Source of the DNA: an uncultured Bacteroidales bacterium
Lineage (GTDB): Bacteria > Bacteroidota > Bacteroidia > Bacteroidales > UBA932
Direction of reading: 5' to 3'
Assembly (NCBI GenBank): GCA_934717185.1
Contig: CAKUYQ010000007.1
Coordinates: 1 to 64,000, forward strand
Length of the DNA: 64,000 nt
In this document: positions 35,301 through 44,284 of the stretch, piece after piece
How positions within the stretch are numbered: position 1 is the stretch's first letter
How the letters are laid out: each line of letters starts with the position of its first letter
The notes under the pieces: generated by a model
Seen by the model: only the letters and a program-made list of their open reading frames with translations
Database searches by the model: none
Told to the model about the DNA's origin: nothing
Translations under genes and position numbers: made by a program

Positions 35301-36743
35301 ATGGACATTACAAAATACATAGGCGAGACCACAGAGTACGACAAAAAGCAAGAGGTAGAACATCGCAAGATGAAAAGCTGGCTAAAAAGCGTAAGTGCCT
35401 TTGCCAACGGTGTAGGTGGCTGCCTGCTGTTTGGCATAGCAGATGATGATACGATTGTAGGCTTGGCTGATGCAAAAGGCGATTCCGAATTTATCAGTCA
35501 AAAGATAAAGGAACGCATCGACCCCGTGCCACAAGTCAATATGAAGATAGAATCGATAGATGGTAAGGAAATACTAATTCTTCATGTAATGCAGGGCGAT
35601 GATACTCCGTATTATTGTATAGGAGATGGTGCGCTTGAAACGTTTGTTCGTATAGGTAATGAATCAGTTATAGCAGAAGCTACAGAACATAAACGACTTG
35701 TCTTGAAAGGCCGCAACTCTTCATTTGACGCACGCCCAAGCGACGAATCGTTTGACAATTATGCCTTCAGCAAGGTGCGGAGCCGCTATTATGCATGGAA
35801 TGGAGTAAGCTTTGACAACAAGTTCTTCCGCTCTTTTGGAATGGTTGACACCAAGGGTTCCTTGACTAATGCAGGACTACTTATGGCAGATGAATGCCCG
35901 CTTCGCCAAAGCAGGGTGTTCTGCACAAGATGGAACGGCAAGACCAAAGCTGGTGGAACAATAGATGCATTAGACAGTATTGAGATTACCGGAGGTTTAG
36001 TAACATTGCTAGAAGACACGATGGCATTCATCCGCCGTAATACTATAACCATGTGGTATAAAGAGCCCATGCAGCGTATTGAAATTCCCGAATACATTGA
36101 ACGCAGTGTCATGGAAGCCGTTACGAATGCCCTGGCACATCGCGACTATATGATACAAGGAAGTGAGATTCATATAGACATGTATGACGACAGGCTCGTC
36201 ATCTATTCCCCGGGTTCTATGCCTGAAGGGCGTATCATTCAGGAGATGAACTTAGAGGATATTCCATCCATAAGACGCAACCCTGTCATTGCCGACATAT
36301 TTGCGCAATTAGGATATATGGAACGTAAAGGCTCTGGTATGGGTAAGATTATTGATCCAATAAAGACCTTACCATATTTTACAGAGAGAATGTTTCCTAA
36401 ATTCTTCTCTGACAGGGCACAGTTCACCATCACTTTCCCAAATATCATCAGAATTTGGAAAGAAGAGCATTCCGATATGGAGATACACTATATAGAAGGT
36501 GGTACTCAAGGTGTCCCTCAAGGTGTCCCTCAAGGTGTCCCTCAAGGTGTCCCTCAAGGTGACGACTTGGATAAATGGATAGAATATCAAGTAGCAGTAT
36601 ATCCTAAAATTTCTGCAGAAGAGTTAGCTTCTAAATCGGGAGTTTCATCTAAAACCATCAAACGCCACATCGCCAAAATGTCTCATATAGTCTACATTGG
36701 TAGTGGCTATAGCGGACATTGGGAAGTGAGAGGAAAAAAATAA
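35301..36743 (+). CDS. AlbA_2 (Schlafen-type) ATP-binding regulator
   Basis: A 480-residue protein with an N-terminal AlbA_2/Schlafen-like domain (EHRKMKSWLKSVSAFANGVGGCLLFGIADD). A middle ATPase domain of the RecG-related type follows (MEAVTNALAHRDYMIQGSEIHIDMYDDRLVIYSPGSMPEGRI and ERKGSGMGKI). A tandem VPQG linker comes next, then a winged-helix end (ISAEELASKSGVSSKTIKRHIAKM). Such proteins are common in accessory DNA of Bacteroidetes and often lie in defence loci. Their function is mostly unproven; transcription control or nucleic-acid sensing is likely. It stands between two gene fragments. Confidence 0.85.
   Translation: MDITKYIGETTEYDKKQEVEHRKMKSWLKSVSAFANGVGGCLLFGIADDDTIVGLADAKGDSEFISQKIKERIDPVPQVNMKIESIDGKEILILHVMQGDDTPYYCIGDGALETFVRIGNESVIAEATEHKRLVLKGRNSSFDARPSDESFDNYAFSKVRSRYYAWNGVSFDNKFFRSFGMVDTKGSLTNAGLLMADECPLRQSRVFCTRWNGKTKAGGTIDALDSIEITGGLVTLLEDTMAFIRRNTITMWYKEPMQRIEIPEYIERSVMEAVTNALAHRDYMIQGSEIHIDMYDDRLVIYSPGSMPEGRIIQEMNLEDIPSIRRNPVIADIFAQLGYMERKGSGMGKIIDPIKTLPYFTERMFPKFFSDRAQFTITFPNIIRIWKEEHSDMEIHYIEGGTQGVPQGVPQGVPQGVPQGDDLDKWIEYQVAVYPKISAEELASKSGVSSKTIKRHIAKMSHIVYIGSGYSGHWEVRGKK
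36507..36562 (+). repeat. 12-bp in-frame minisatellite
   Basis: Four identical units CAAGGTGTCCCT (36507-36554) and a partial fifth encode the VPQG linker of the AlbA_2 protein. Perfect identity suggests recent expansion, and gain or loss of units would keep the frame. Confidence 0.9.
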
Positions 36744-36769
36744 TCGTTCAACTCACATAATATATAATT

Positions 36770-36982
36770 ATGGCAGACAACAATTACGGTATTGAATTCA
36801 CATATAAGTTAAGAGATTTCCATGACAGATGTATCAAGACAGATACCGGATGGACCATAACGCTTGGTCGTGGTCTGGATATATTTGAGAAGTATAATCC
36901 ACTCTCAATTGCATCTTCAAAACAGGACATGCGCAAGTGTAAGGAGTTTAACATAACATTTATGAAAACTTATAATGTATAA
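36770..36982 (+). CDS. Small protein resembling a MIT_C (phospholipase D-like) domain
   Basis: 70 residues: FTYKLRDFHDRCIKTDTGWTITLGRGLDIFEKYN, then MRKCKEFNITFM. This resembles the C-terminal part of the MIT-associated phospholipase D-like domain, which in bacteria occurs fused to larger proteins. It starts with an ATG 26 bases after the AlbA_2 gene and looks like the preserved C-terminal tail of a longer gene, or a short stand-alone version. The N-terminal HKD-type part is missing. Family recognition is moderate. Confidence 0.5.
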   Translation: MADNNYGIEFTYKLRDFHDRCIKTDTGWTITLGRGLDIFEKYNPLSIASSKQDMRKCKEFNITFMKTYNV

Positions 36983-37052
36983 CCGCACAGAAAAAATGTC
37001 AACAATGCTTAATATTGAAATATGGAGATAGGATGGTAAGTCAGTTTTTTAT

Positions 37053-37060
37053 TATTTTTG
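37053..37060 (+). promoter_or_regulatory. -7 promoter box for tamB
   Basis: TATTTTTG matches TAnnTTTG and lies 46 bases before the GTG at 37107. Confidence 0.4.
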
Positions 37061-37106
37061 TTGGATTTTAAACTCTCGTTCAAAAGGGTTGTTTAAAGAT
37101 ATTGTT

Positions 37107-40100
37107 GTGATAAAAAAGTTAAAGACCATACTCATACGGGCGTTGCTTGTACTTTTCGCTCTCCAGATTGGGATATATCTGGCGCTACAGATTCCGGCAT
37201 TGCAGACATGGCTGGCGCGGGGTGTTGTGGGTATGGTATCCAACAAGATCAATGGCAACATTAAAGTTGGCAAGGTCTATTTTGTATTCTTTAACAGATT
37301 AGTGCTTAATGAGGTAAGCATTACAGACAAGGAGAGCGCCGCAGGCACTGTAAAGGATACGTTGCTCTCCTGCGACAAATTGTCGGTGACCCTCTCCCCT
37401 ATGGAACTTCTTAAAGGCAACATAAAGCTTAATTCGGCCTCTTTATCGGATGGTATCTTTAATCTGCAGAATGAGGGGGTTGGGATGAGTAACCTTAAAA
37501 GGATATTAGGATTAGGCAAAAAACAGAAGGATACAACAAACAGGAAATCTATAAATCTGCTCGCCAACTCTTTAAAATTAAAGAACTTTAGGTTTGTAAT
37601 GCAGAACCCAAGGAACTACCGGGACAGAGGGCCTAACTGCATGAATTTCGCAGACCTCAATGTAAAAGATATTAACATTAACATAAACTCCATATCTTTG
37701 GAGAGAGATACATTAAGAGCCAATATAAAAAATATTAGCGCCAAGGAGAAGTGCGGTTTTAACCTAAAGCATTTAGAGGGATTTCTACAGGTTACAGCAC
37801 ATGAAGCAAAGATAAAGAACCTCTGGATAGAGGACGATTTTTCAAATATACCGGCAGAGTACTTCTCAATGTCTTTTAATACAACCGAGGATTTCTCTGA
37901 TTTTGTAAATAAAGTAAGATTGGGCATTGATCTCCAAAACGCATATATAAACTTTAAGACAATAGGCAAGTTTGCCCCATCGCTTGCCAACAGCTCTTTG
38001 GCCTTTTATGTAAACGGAGAGGCTACGGGCAGAATAAACAACCTAAAGGCAGACAATCTTGAAGTTACGTCTGAAAGCGGGCACACATTTCTCAGACTTA
38101 AGGCACATCTGAGCGGTTTGCCGGATGTCCCCTCTACAATGGCAACTGTAAAGATAGAGGATTGCTACACCATGCCGGGTGATATAGCAGATATTATTGC
38201 ATCAATAAACAACACCCCAAAGATACCGTTTTTAACGCAACTAACCCCGGCTGTAAGATACAACTTTACCGCCGGTCTTACAGGACTGCTGTACGATTTT
38301 GCGGTTAAAGGCAAGCTCACCTCCTCTGTTGGAACGGTGGATATGGATATTCTTATGGATGCTTCACCGGAGCAGAGGAAAAACGGTTTAAAATTAGACG
38401 GATATGTTAAAACTCATGAGTTAGATCTTGGTAAAATTCTAAACAACAAGATGTTGGGGGCAGTTACGCTTAACGGAAACATTCAGTCTTTTTTCAAGAG
38501 CGAAGAGATGGGCGGGATGAATGTAAATCTTAAAATGCTTAACGTTTCCAAGTTTGGGTTTAACAGATACAATTATAGAAACATAATTGCAACCGGACTA
38601 TACAACAGCAAGCTGTTTGACGGAAAGATTATCTGTCACGACCCTAATTTAGATTTCATATTTCAGGGACTGTTCTCATTTGACAGGACAAAGAACAGCA
38701 GGTACGATTTCTATATGGATATGCCGTACGCAAACCTTCATGCACTTAATATTGATAAAAGGGATACTGTATCTGAGGTAAGTCTGCTCACAACTGCCAA
38801 GTTTACAAGAACCCCTATGGGGGATATAAACGGAACTATAAAGGTTAAGAATCCATATTTCAGAAACAGTAAGGGGGGATTTGATCTTGGAGACATAACA
38901 TTGGAATCTGTGATGGAGACAAACAATTACAACTCTAAGTTCCAGTCGCAGTTCCTAAATGCGCAATATGCCGGCAATATAGAGATATCTACCTTTATAT
39001 CTGATTTTATTACATCAACAATAAGAAAGACGGCAGAGAATTATCTTAACAAGGATGGCAAAAGAATTGAAACAGAGAACCATATTATTGCAGGAAACAA
39101 TGAGCATGAGGCTAAAAAGGGTGAACTGAACATACATTTCTCAGACACGAGAGGATTACTCGAAGCTCTTTTACCTCAGTTGTATATTGCTCCAAAATCT
39201 GCCATTAGAGTCTATAGAAACAATTCCTTCAACTGTCTTAATCTAAAGAGCGATATTATCACTTTTGGCAAAAACCTGTTAAGCGGTCTTGAGTTAGACA
39301 TTGACAAACAGGATACCGTACTCAACACTACACTATTTGCATCTAAACTCATAGCGCAAGGCATCGCGCTGGATTCAGCACGTTTGAACGTAAATGGTAC
39401 GGACAACAAGCTTAAAATGGATATCTCTTTTGCAGGTGATTCATTAGATACAAAGGCAATTATAAAGAGTAACATAGACTTTGTAAAGGATAACAACGAA
39501 CGGTATATGAATCTGTTGCTTAGCAATTCAAGCATAAACATCAATGGGGAGAGGTGGAATATAGCAACTCCTCAGATAAGGTTCAAGGACTCCTCCATAG
39601 TTGTAAATGATTTTAGGTTATGGCACGGAGACCAATCGCTAAACGTTAACGGCCGTTACTCCAAATCTGCTAACGATACCGTTAAGGTTGCACTCAACAG
39701 GTTTAATCTGGCACTGCTCAACAATCTTATGACAAAGGATTTTGATTTCAAAGGTTTTTTGTCGGGAAGCGCAGAATTATCATACATAGACAGAAGTCCC
39801 AATATAAATCTGAATTTAAGGGGAGACTCTATATATGTAGCAGGGCGTGAAGCCGGTACAGTTATGGTCAAGAGCAATTGGGACAACAGTAACAAGAGGC
39901 TCAACATTACCCTTGGCAACAGTTTGGGCAAAAGGTCTCCGTTTATGGCAAAGGGGTGGTTCAGGCCCGATTCCTCATTGGTAGACATTAAGGCGTATAT
40001 GAACAACTTTACACCCGGCTATTTTGCCCCATATTTAGACGGCGTTGTTTCAAAACTTAACGGTTCTGTTAGCGGAGAGCTTACCCTTAAAGGGTCGTTG

Positions 40101-41633
40101 AAACGGCCGGAACTGTATGGTGAGAATGTAAAATTGAACAACCTTGGGTTTATTGTTGATTTTATTAATGTTCCGTACACCGTTAACGGCAATGTGGAGG
40201 TAACGCCTAAAGGGATTAACGTTAAAAATGCAGATCTGAGCGATGGAAGGGGGGGCACAGGAAAGGTAAACGGAGGACTTGCCTACAACTGTTTTAAAGA
40301 TATGCGGCTCAACACAAATATCAGCTTTAGGAATGTGATGGCATTAGATACCAAAGAGGATGAGAGTTCTGCCTTTTACGGAACGGCATTTGCCACCGGA
40401 AGTGTAGAGATTAAAGGGCCTTTCAACCAGATATATCTTGGAATAGATGCACTTACAAACAAGAATACGTTAATTCACATTCCGCTTTCCAACGCCTCAA
40501 CTGCATCACAGACAGATATTCTTACATTTAAGGAGCCGGCAAGGGAGACAGAGTCGGCAAGATTGGATTCCCTTATCATAGCCAAAAGGGCAAAGCCCAA
40601 AACAGGCTCTCAAATGGATGTGAATTTAAGGATGAATGTTACTCCCGACGCAGAGATCTTCATTGAGATTAACAAGGAGGTTGGAGATGTGCTTAAAGCC
40701 AACGGTACAGGGCTTATAAACATGGAGGTAAGTCCATGGAAGAATCTCTTTAACATGTTTGGAGATTACAACATTAATGAGGGTAGTTATAAATTTGTTG
40801 TGCTCGGGCTTGCGGCAAAAGATTTTACCATACAACCTGGCGGTATGATAAACTTTAACGGAGCTATTGAGAGGACCAACCTAAACCTTAGCGCAATGTA
40901 TAAGACAAAAGCCTCAATCAATACTCTAATAGCGGATACCAGCGCTGTAAGCACAAGAAGATCTGTAGAATGTATTCTTGGAATGAGCGGAAGGCTAATG
41001 AACCCGCAACTATCATTCAGCATAAATATTCCGGATTTGGACCCAACCGTAAAAGCTCAGGTAGAGAGTGCTCTGAGTACAGAGGGGCAGATACAGAAGC
41101 AGTTTATGGCACTTCTTGTTTCCGGAGGTTTCATTCCTAATGAGCAGAGCGGCATTGCAAACAACTCTACAATCCTCTATTCAAATGCGTCTGAGATCTT
41201 AAGCAACCAGCTGAACAATATCCTGCAACAGCTTGGCATACCTATAGACCTTGGTCTGAATTACGCCAGAGGAGACAAGGGAACCAATATCTTTGATGTT
41301 GCCATATCCACATCTCTGTTCAACAACAGGGTATTAGTTTCCGGAAATATGGGCAACGATCCCAATACTGCCGGACGTGATGTTATAGGCAATTTTGATG
41401 TTGAGATAAAATTAGACAAAAACGGAAGACTTAGATTGAATCTGTTCTCTCATGCCACAGACAGCTACTCCAACTCGTTGGACTATTCGCAACGTAACGG
41501 TGTAGGTATTGTATATCAGCAGGGATTCGACTCTTTCAGGCAGCTCTTTAGGAAACGTACTCCGGAGGAGAAGGAGAGCAGACGGCAGATAAAGGAGTTG
41601 GAAAAACTGCAACGTGCAACAAGGCACCGTTAG
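37107..41633 (+). CDS. tamB: TamB/DUF490 family translocation and assembly module protein
   Basis: About 1508 residues from the GTG at 37107 (IKKLKTILIRALLVLFALQ); a TTG at 37089 would add six. One N-terminal membrane helix anchors a very long periplasmic beta-rich region of AsmA-like repeats. The C-terminal DUF490 domain begins near 40600 (MDVNLRMNVTPDAEIFIEINKEVGDVLKANGTG) and ends in GNFDVEIKLDKNGRLRLNLFSHATD. In other Gram-negatives TamB-like bridges carry phospholipids to, or help assemble, the outer membrane. No TamA-type barrel gene is adjacent. The repeat array starts 9 bases after the stop. Confidence 0.9.
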   Translation: MIKKLKTILIRALLVLFALQIGIYLALQIPALQTWLARGVVGMVSNKINGNIKVGKVYFVFFNRLVLNEVSITDKESAAGTVKDTLLSCDKLSVTLSPMELLKGNIKLNSASLSDGIFNLQNEGVGMSNLKRILGLGKKQKDTTNRKSINLLANSLKLKNFRFVMQNPRNYRDRGPNCMNFADLNVKDINININSISLERDTLRANIKNISAKEKCGFNLKHLEGFLQVTAHEAKIKNLWIEDDFSNIPAEYFSMSFNTTEDFSDFVNKVRLGIDLQNAYINFKTIGKFAPSLANSSLAFYVNGEATGRINNLKADNLEVTSESGHTFLRLKAHLSGLPDVPSTMATVKIEDCYTMPGDIADIIASINNTPKIPFLTQLTPAVRYNFTAGLTGLLYDFAVKGKLTSSVGTVDMDILMDASPEQRKNGLKLDGYVKTHELDLGKILNNKMLGAVTLNGNIQSFFKSEEMGGMNVNLKMLNVSKFGFNRYNYRNIIATGLYNSKLFDGKIICHDPNLDFIFQGLFSFDRTKNSRYDFYMDMPYANLHALNIDKRDTVSEVSLLTTAKFTRTPMGDINGTIKVKNPYFRNSKGGFDLGDITLESVMETNNYNSKFQSQFLNAQYAGNIEISTFISDFITSTIRKTAENYLNKDGKRIETENHIIAGNNEHEAKKGELNIHFSDTRGLLEALLPQLYIAPKSAIRVYRNNSFNCLNLKSDIITFGKNLLSGLELDIDKQDTVLNTTLFASKLIAQGIALDSARLNVNGTDNKLKMDISFAGDSLDTKAIIKSNIDFVKDNNERYMNLLLSNSSININGERWNIATPQIRFKDSSIVVNDFRLWHGDQSLNVNGRYSKSANDTVKVALNRFNLALLNNLMTKDFDFKGFLSGSAELSYIDRSPNINLNLRGDSIYVAGREAGTVMVKSNWDNSNKRLNITLGNSLGKRSPFMAKGWFRPDSSLVDIKAYMNNFTPGYFAPYLDGVVSKLNGSVSGELTLKGSLKRPELYGENVKLNNLGFIVDFINVPYTVNGNVEVTPKGINVKNADLSDGRGGTGKVNGGLAYNCFKDMRLNTNISFRNVMALDTKEDESSAFYGTAFATGSVEIKGPFNQIYLGIDALTNKNTLIHIPLSNASTASQTDILTFKEPARETESARLDSLIIAKRAKPKTGSQMDVNLRMNVTPDAEIFIEINKEVGDVLKANGTGLINMEVSPWKNLFNMFGDYNINEGSYKFVVLGLAAKDFTIQPGGMINFNGAIERTNLNLSAMYKTKASINTLIADTSAVSTRRSVECILGMSGRLMNPQLSFSINIPDLDPTVKAQVESALSTEGQIQKQFMALLVSGGFIPNEQSGIANNSTILYSNASEILSNQLNNILQQLGIPIDLGLNYARGDKGTNIFDVAISTSLFNNRVLVSGNMGNDPNTAGRDVIGNFDVEIKLDKNGRLRLNLFSHATDSYSNSLDYSQRNGVGIVYQQGFDSFRQLFRKRTPEEKESRRQIKELEKLQRATRHR

Positions 41634-41642
41634 TAGTTTATC

Positions 41643-41784
41643 AGCTTTGGCTTTAGCTTTAGCTTTGGCTTTGGCTTTAGCTTTAGCTTTAGCTTTAGCT
41701 TTAGCTTTGGCTTTAGCCTTCTATACTCTCTATACCCTCTTTACTTTCTTTACCTTCTACACTAAAATTACCAACGCCAACGCT
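41643..41784. repeat. Composite 9-bp/6-bp degenerate repeat, copy 5 (largest)
   Basis: Twelve hexamers, RGCTTT with only A/G variation, fill 41643-41714. Five 9-bp units of type CTWTACYYT follow at 41721-41765. The opposing arm ACCAACGCCAACGCT occupies 41770-41784. It separates the convergent tamB and mtaB genes and runs into the mtaB stop codon (41783-41785). Apparent open frames across it (Ala-Leu repeats) are artefacts of the repeat. Confidence 0.9.
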
Positions 41785-43045
41785 ATAAACGAACTTCAGA
41801 CACTCGGCCAATTAGCTCCCTATTGTATTTACGCTCAACCTTAATGTAATTCTCTGTATATCCGTACATCATCCCACCCTTTTGCGTACTCTCAAAAAGC
41901 ACTTTAGCCGTTGTACCCTTATAACGGGCAGCATACTCATCATAGAGGTTGTGTGCCAACTCCGTAAGTCGTTCAACTCTTTCATGCTTTACACGTTCGT
42001 CCACCTGCTCCGGCATACTTGCTGCGGGGGTATTCGCCCTCCGCGAATATGGGAACACATGAATGAAAGCAGGCTTTATAACATCCTTAAGGAAACCATA
42101 ACTTGTCTCAAAATCCTCATCTGTCTCACCCGGAAACCCAACAATAACATCTATACCAAAGAAGACATCACCCATCACCTCCCTTATCATCTCTATTTTC
42201 TCCCTGAACATTAAAGTATTGTAACGTCTGCGCATTGCCGCTAAAATTTTATCACTCCCGGCCTGCAAAGGGATATGAAAATGCGGCTGAAACTTTGTAC
42301 CAGTAGCAATCCACTCAATAATATTCCTGCTTAGAAGATTTGGCTCAATAGACGAAATCCTGTATCTCTCAATACCCTCTATCTCATTAAGTTCCTTAAG
42401 CAAATCCAAGAAACTTTCACCAGTTGTACGCCCAAAATCCCCCGTATTCACCCCTGTAAGTACTATCTCCTTAATACCGCTTTCAGCTATCTTCTTGGCC
42501 TCCTCCACAATCACCGCAATACTAAGATTCCTGCTCCTGCCACGCGCCAACGGAATTGTACAGTACGAACAGCAATAGTTGCAACCATCCTGAATCTTAA
42601 GAAAAGACCTTGTCCTTTCGCCCTGCGAAAATGCAGGAAAGATAGTCTGAACCTCATTAATAGAACAAGAATAAGAGAGTTTCCCACCACCCTCTGTATT
42701 ATAATCCTTAACTATCTGAAACAGATTTCCCTTCTGGTCTGCCCCAACAACAATGTCAACCCCCTCAATATCCAAAATCTCCTTTGGTTTCAACTGCGCA
42801 TAACACCCCGTAACAGCAACAACCGCCTCACCGTTCATGTGATGAAGCTTTCTTATGATGTTTCTGCACTTCTTATCTGCATGTTCCGTTACCGAGCATG
42901 TGTTAATAACATATATATCAGCTACCTTATCTGCCCCTACCCTTTCATATCCGTTCCTTTCAAACTCCCTTGCCAAGGCAGAAGTCTCAGAAAAATTAAG
43001 TTTGCAACCAAGAGTGACAAAAGCTATCTTTTTCTTACTATCCAT
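41783..43045 (-). CDS. mtaB: tRNA (t6A37) methylthiotransferase
   Basis: A radical-SAM enzyme that adds the methylthio group to t6A37 of tRNA. It is 420 residues. The N-terminal UPF0004 domain has cluster cysteines Cys14 (TLGCKLNFSE), Cys50 and Cys81. The radical-SAM motif is Cys155/159/162 in DGCNYCCSYCTIPLARGRSR. A C-terminal TRAM-like domain closes the protein. The opening FVTLGCKLN separates it from MiaB and RimO. It is last in an operon after the RsmI-like gene and folB. TsaD, which makes its substrate, is encoded 8 kb away. Confidence 0.93.
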   Translation of the reverse strand: MDSKKKIAFVTLGCKLNFSETSALAREFERNGYERVGADKVADIYVINTCSVTEHADKKCRNIIRKLHHMNGEAVVAVTGCYAQLKPKEILDIEGVDIVVGADQKGNLFQIVKDYNTEGGGKLSYSCSINEVQTIFPAFSQGERTRSFLKIQDGCNYCCSYCTIPLARGRSRNLSIAVIVEEAKKIAESGIKEIVLTGVNTGDFGRTTGESFLDLLKELNEIEGIERYRISSIEPNLLSRNIIEWIATGTKFQPHFHIPLQAGSDKILAAMRRRYNTLMFREKIEMIREVMGDVFFGIDVIVGFPGETDEDFETSYGFLKDVIKPAFIHVFPYSRRANTPAASMPEQVDERVKHERVERLTELAHNLYDEYAARYKGTTAKVLFESTQKGGMMYGYTENYIKVERKYNRELIGRVSEVRL

Positions 43046-43090
43046 CTAATTTACAAGCAATTATTTATTTTCCACTTCCCAACAATCAAT

Positions 43091-43456
43091 CTAATCCGCC
43101 AAGTCTCCAAGGCTCATAACCACCCTCGACGAACCAACCTGCCCTCCCAACGGCGGGTTAAGCTTATCTATAGATATCTCCGCTTCAACCATCTGCGGGA
43201 ACTTTGCCTTAAGTTCACAAAGGATTCTGTATGCAACATTCTCCAACAGGTGCGACTTAACCCTCATCTGTGCAGCAATCTCATTGTAAAGCAGTTGGTA
43301 ATTAAGAGCATCCTCCACATTATCTGTTCTCTGAGCCCTTTTGCTGTCATACGTAACAGTTAGGTTAACAATAAATTTATTCCCTATAATCTGCTCCTCC
43401 TCAAAACATCCGTGATGAGAAAAAAAGCACATATTCGTAAGTTCTATCTTTGTCAT
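43091..43456 (-). CDS. folB: Dihydroneopterin aldolase
   Basis: A folate-pathway enzyme that converts dihydroneopterin to 6-hydroxymethyl-dihydropterin and glycolaldehyde. It is 121 residues, the normal length. Visible are the N-terminal HHGCFEEEQIIGNKFIVNL, Glu72 in HLLENVAYRI and the catalytic Lys98 in ISIDKLNPPLGG. It lies between the RsmI-like methylase (26 bases upstream) and mtaB (45 bases downstream). Confidence 0.93.
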   Translation of the reverse strand: MTKIELTNMCFFSHHGCFEEEQIIGNKFIVNLTVTYDSKRAQRTDNVEDALNYQLLYNEIAAQMRVKSHLLENVAYRILCELKAKFPQMVEAEISIDKLNPPLGGQVGSSRVVMSLGDLAD

Positions 43457-43482
43457 TGTTAATTATTATATAAACAAATCAT

Positions 43483-44196
43483 CTACCGTGCATATAGAAG
43501 AAAAACACACGGACGCTTGCCTATCTCAGGCATGCACTTTTGCCACAAGGCAACCGTTTTGGTTTTGATAAACTCATTTGGAAGTGTAATATCTGCGGCA
43601 ACACATATTTTGGTATTCGGCTGGCACACAGAAACAAGCTCCTTAAAAAAGGCATCATTCCTGTATGGAGTCTCTATCATTATCTGCGTCTGATCCAATT
43701 GAGCAGACAGCTTTTCCAACAATTTTATCCTATAGCGCCTCTCCTCGGGCTTTACAGGAAGATATCCGTTAAAAGCAAAAGACTGCCCGTTAAAACCGCT
43801 GCCCATTAAAGCCAACATAAGCGAAGAGGGACCAACAAAAGGGACAACCGTTATATCCCTCTGTTGAGCAGCCGCAACAAGCAACGCCCCCGGATCCGCC
43901 ACGGCAGGCAGGCCGGCTTCAGACATAAGTCCAATATCACTACCCTCCTCAAGAACCTTCACAAACCTCTCAACCTCACTCTCCGGAGTATGTTCATTAA
44001 GCTCATACAAAGTAAGAGAATCTATCTGCCCCTTATGCCCCGCTTTGGAGAGAAACCGCCTCGCAGTCCTCAACTCCTCAACCACAAAGATCTTAAGTTT
44101 AGGAATTGTTACAAGAACCTCTGCAGGTAAAACAGCCGAAAGCTCTGTATCTCCAAGAGTTGTAGGTATAAGATATAATTTTCCTTTTGCATTCAT
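43483..44196 (-). CDS. RsmI-like SAM-dependent methyltransferase
   Basis: A 237-residue tetrapyrrole-methylase-fold enzyme of the RsmI/COG0313 group. Motifs are GKLYLIPTTLGD, the long FVVEELRTARRFLSKAG, LMSEAGLPAVADPGALLV and VVPFVGPSSLMLALMGSGFNGQSFAFNGYLP. It is shorter and more divergent than canonical RsmI (about 280 residues), as is usual for this Bacteroidetes variant. 16S rRNA 2'-O-methylation is therefore likely but not certain. The promoter box sits only 6 bases before the ATG, suggesting an mRNA with almost no leader. Confidence 0.8.
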   Translation of the reverse strand: MNAKGKLYLIPTTLGDTELSAVLPAEVLVTIPKLKIFVVEELRTARRFLSKAGHKGQIDSLTLYELNEHTPESEVERFVKVLEEGSDIGLMSEAGLPAVADPGALLVAAAQQRDITVVPFVGPSSLMLALMGSGFNGQSFAFNGYLPVKPEERRYRIKLLEKLSAQLDQTQIMIETPYRNDAFFKELVSVCQPNTKICVAADITLPNEFIKTKTVALWQKCMPEIGKRPCVFLLYAR

Positions 44197-44201
44197 GACT
44201 G

Positions 44202-44209
44202 CAAAGATA
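44202..44209 (-). promoter_or_regulatory. -7 promoter box of the RsmI-like/folB/mtaB operon
   Basis: On the minus strand the bases read TATCTTTG. The G is 6 bases from the A of the start codon (44196), placing the predicted transcription start at or just before the ATG. Confidence 0.55.
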
Positions 44210-44231
44210 TTAAAAAAATCAAAACCTTTCT

Positions 44232-44239
44232 TACCTTTG
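44232..44239 (+). promoter_or_regulatory. -7 promoter box for the metallo-hydrolase gene
   Basis: TACCTTTG on the plus strand is back to back with the divergent box at 44202-44209. The leader to the ATG at 44285 is about 40 bases. Confidence 0.5.
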
Positions 44240-44284
44240 CAGCCACCGGATTGTTGTATTATATTTCATCAATTGATTCTTCTT

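Noticed and set aside
36507..36562. CRISPR-like array
   Set aside because: The units are 12 bases, directly adjoining and in frame with a protein. There are no spacers.
41643..41784. CRISPR array
   Set aside because: The hexamer and 9-bp units have no spacers and are degenerate.
41614..41844. Open frame with a long Ala-Leu run
   Set aside because: It is produced by the GCTTTR hexamer array and overlaps the ends of tamB and mtaB. There is no start context.
44045..44284. N-terminal extension of the PhnP-like protein
   Set aside because: It would overlap the divergent RsmI-like gene and both promoters. The family start is at 44285.
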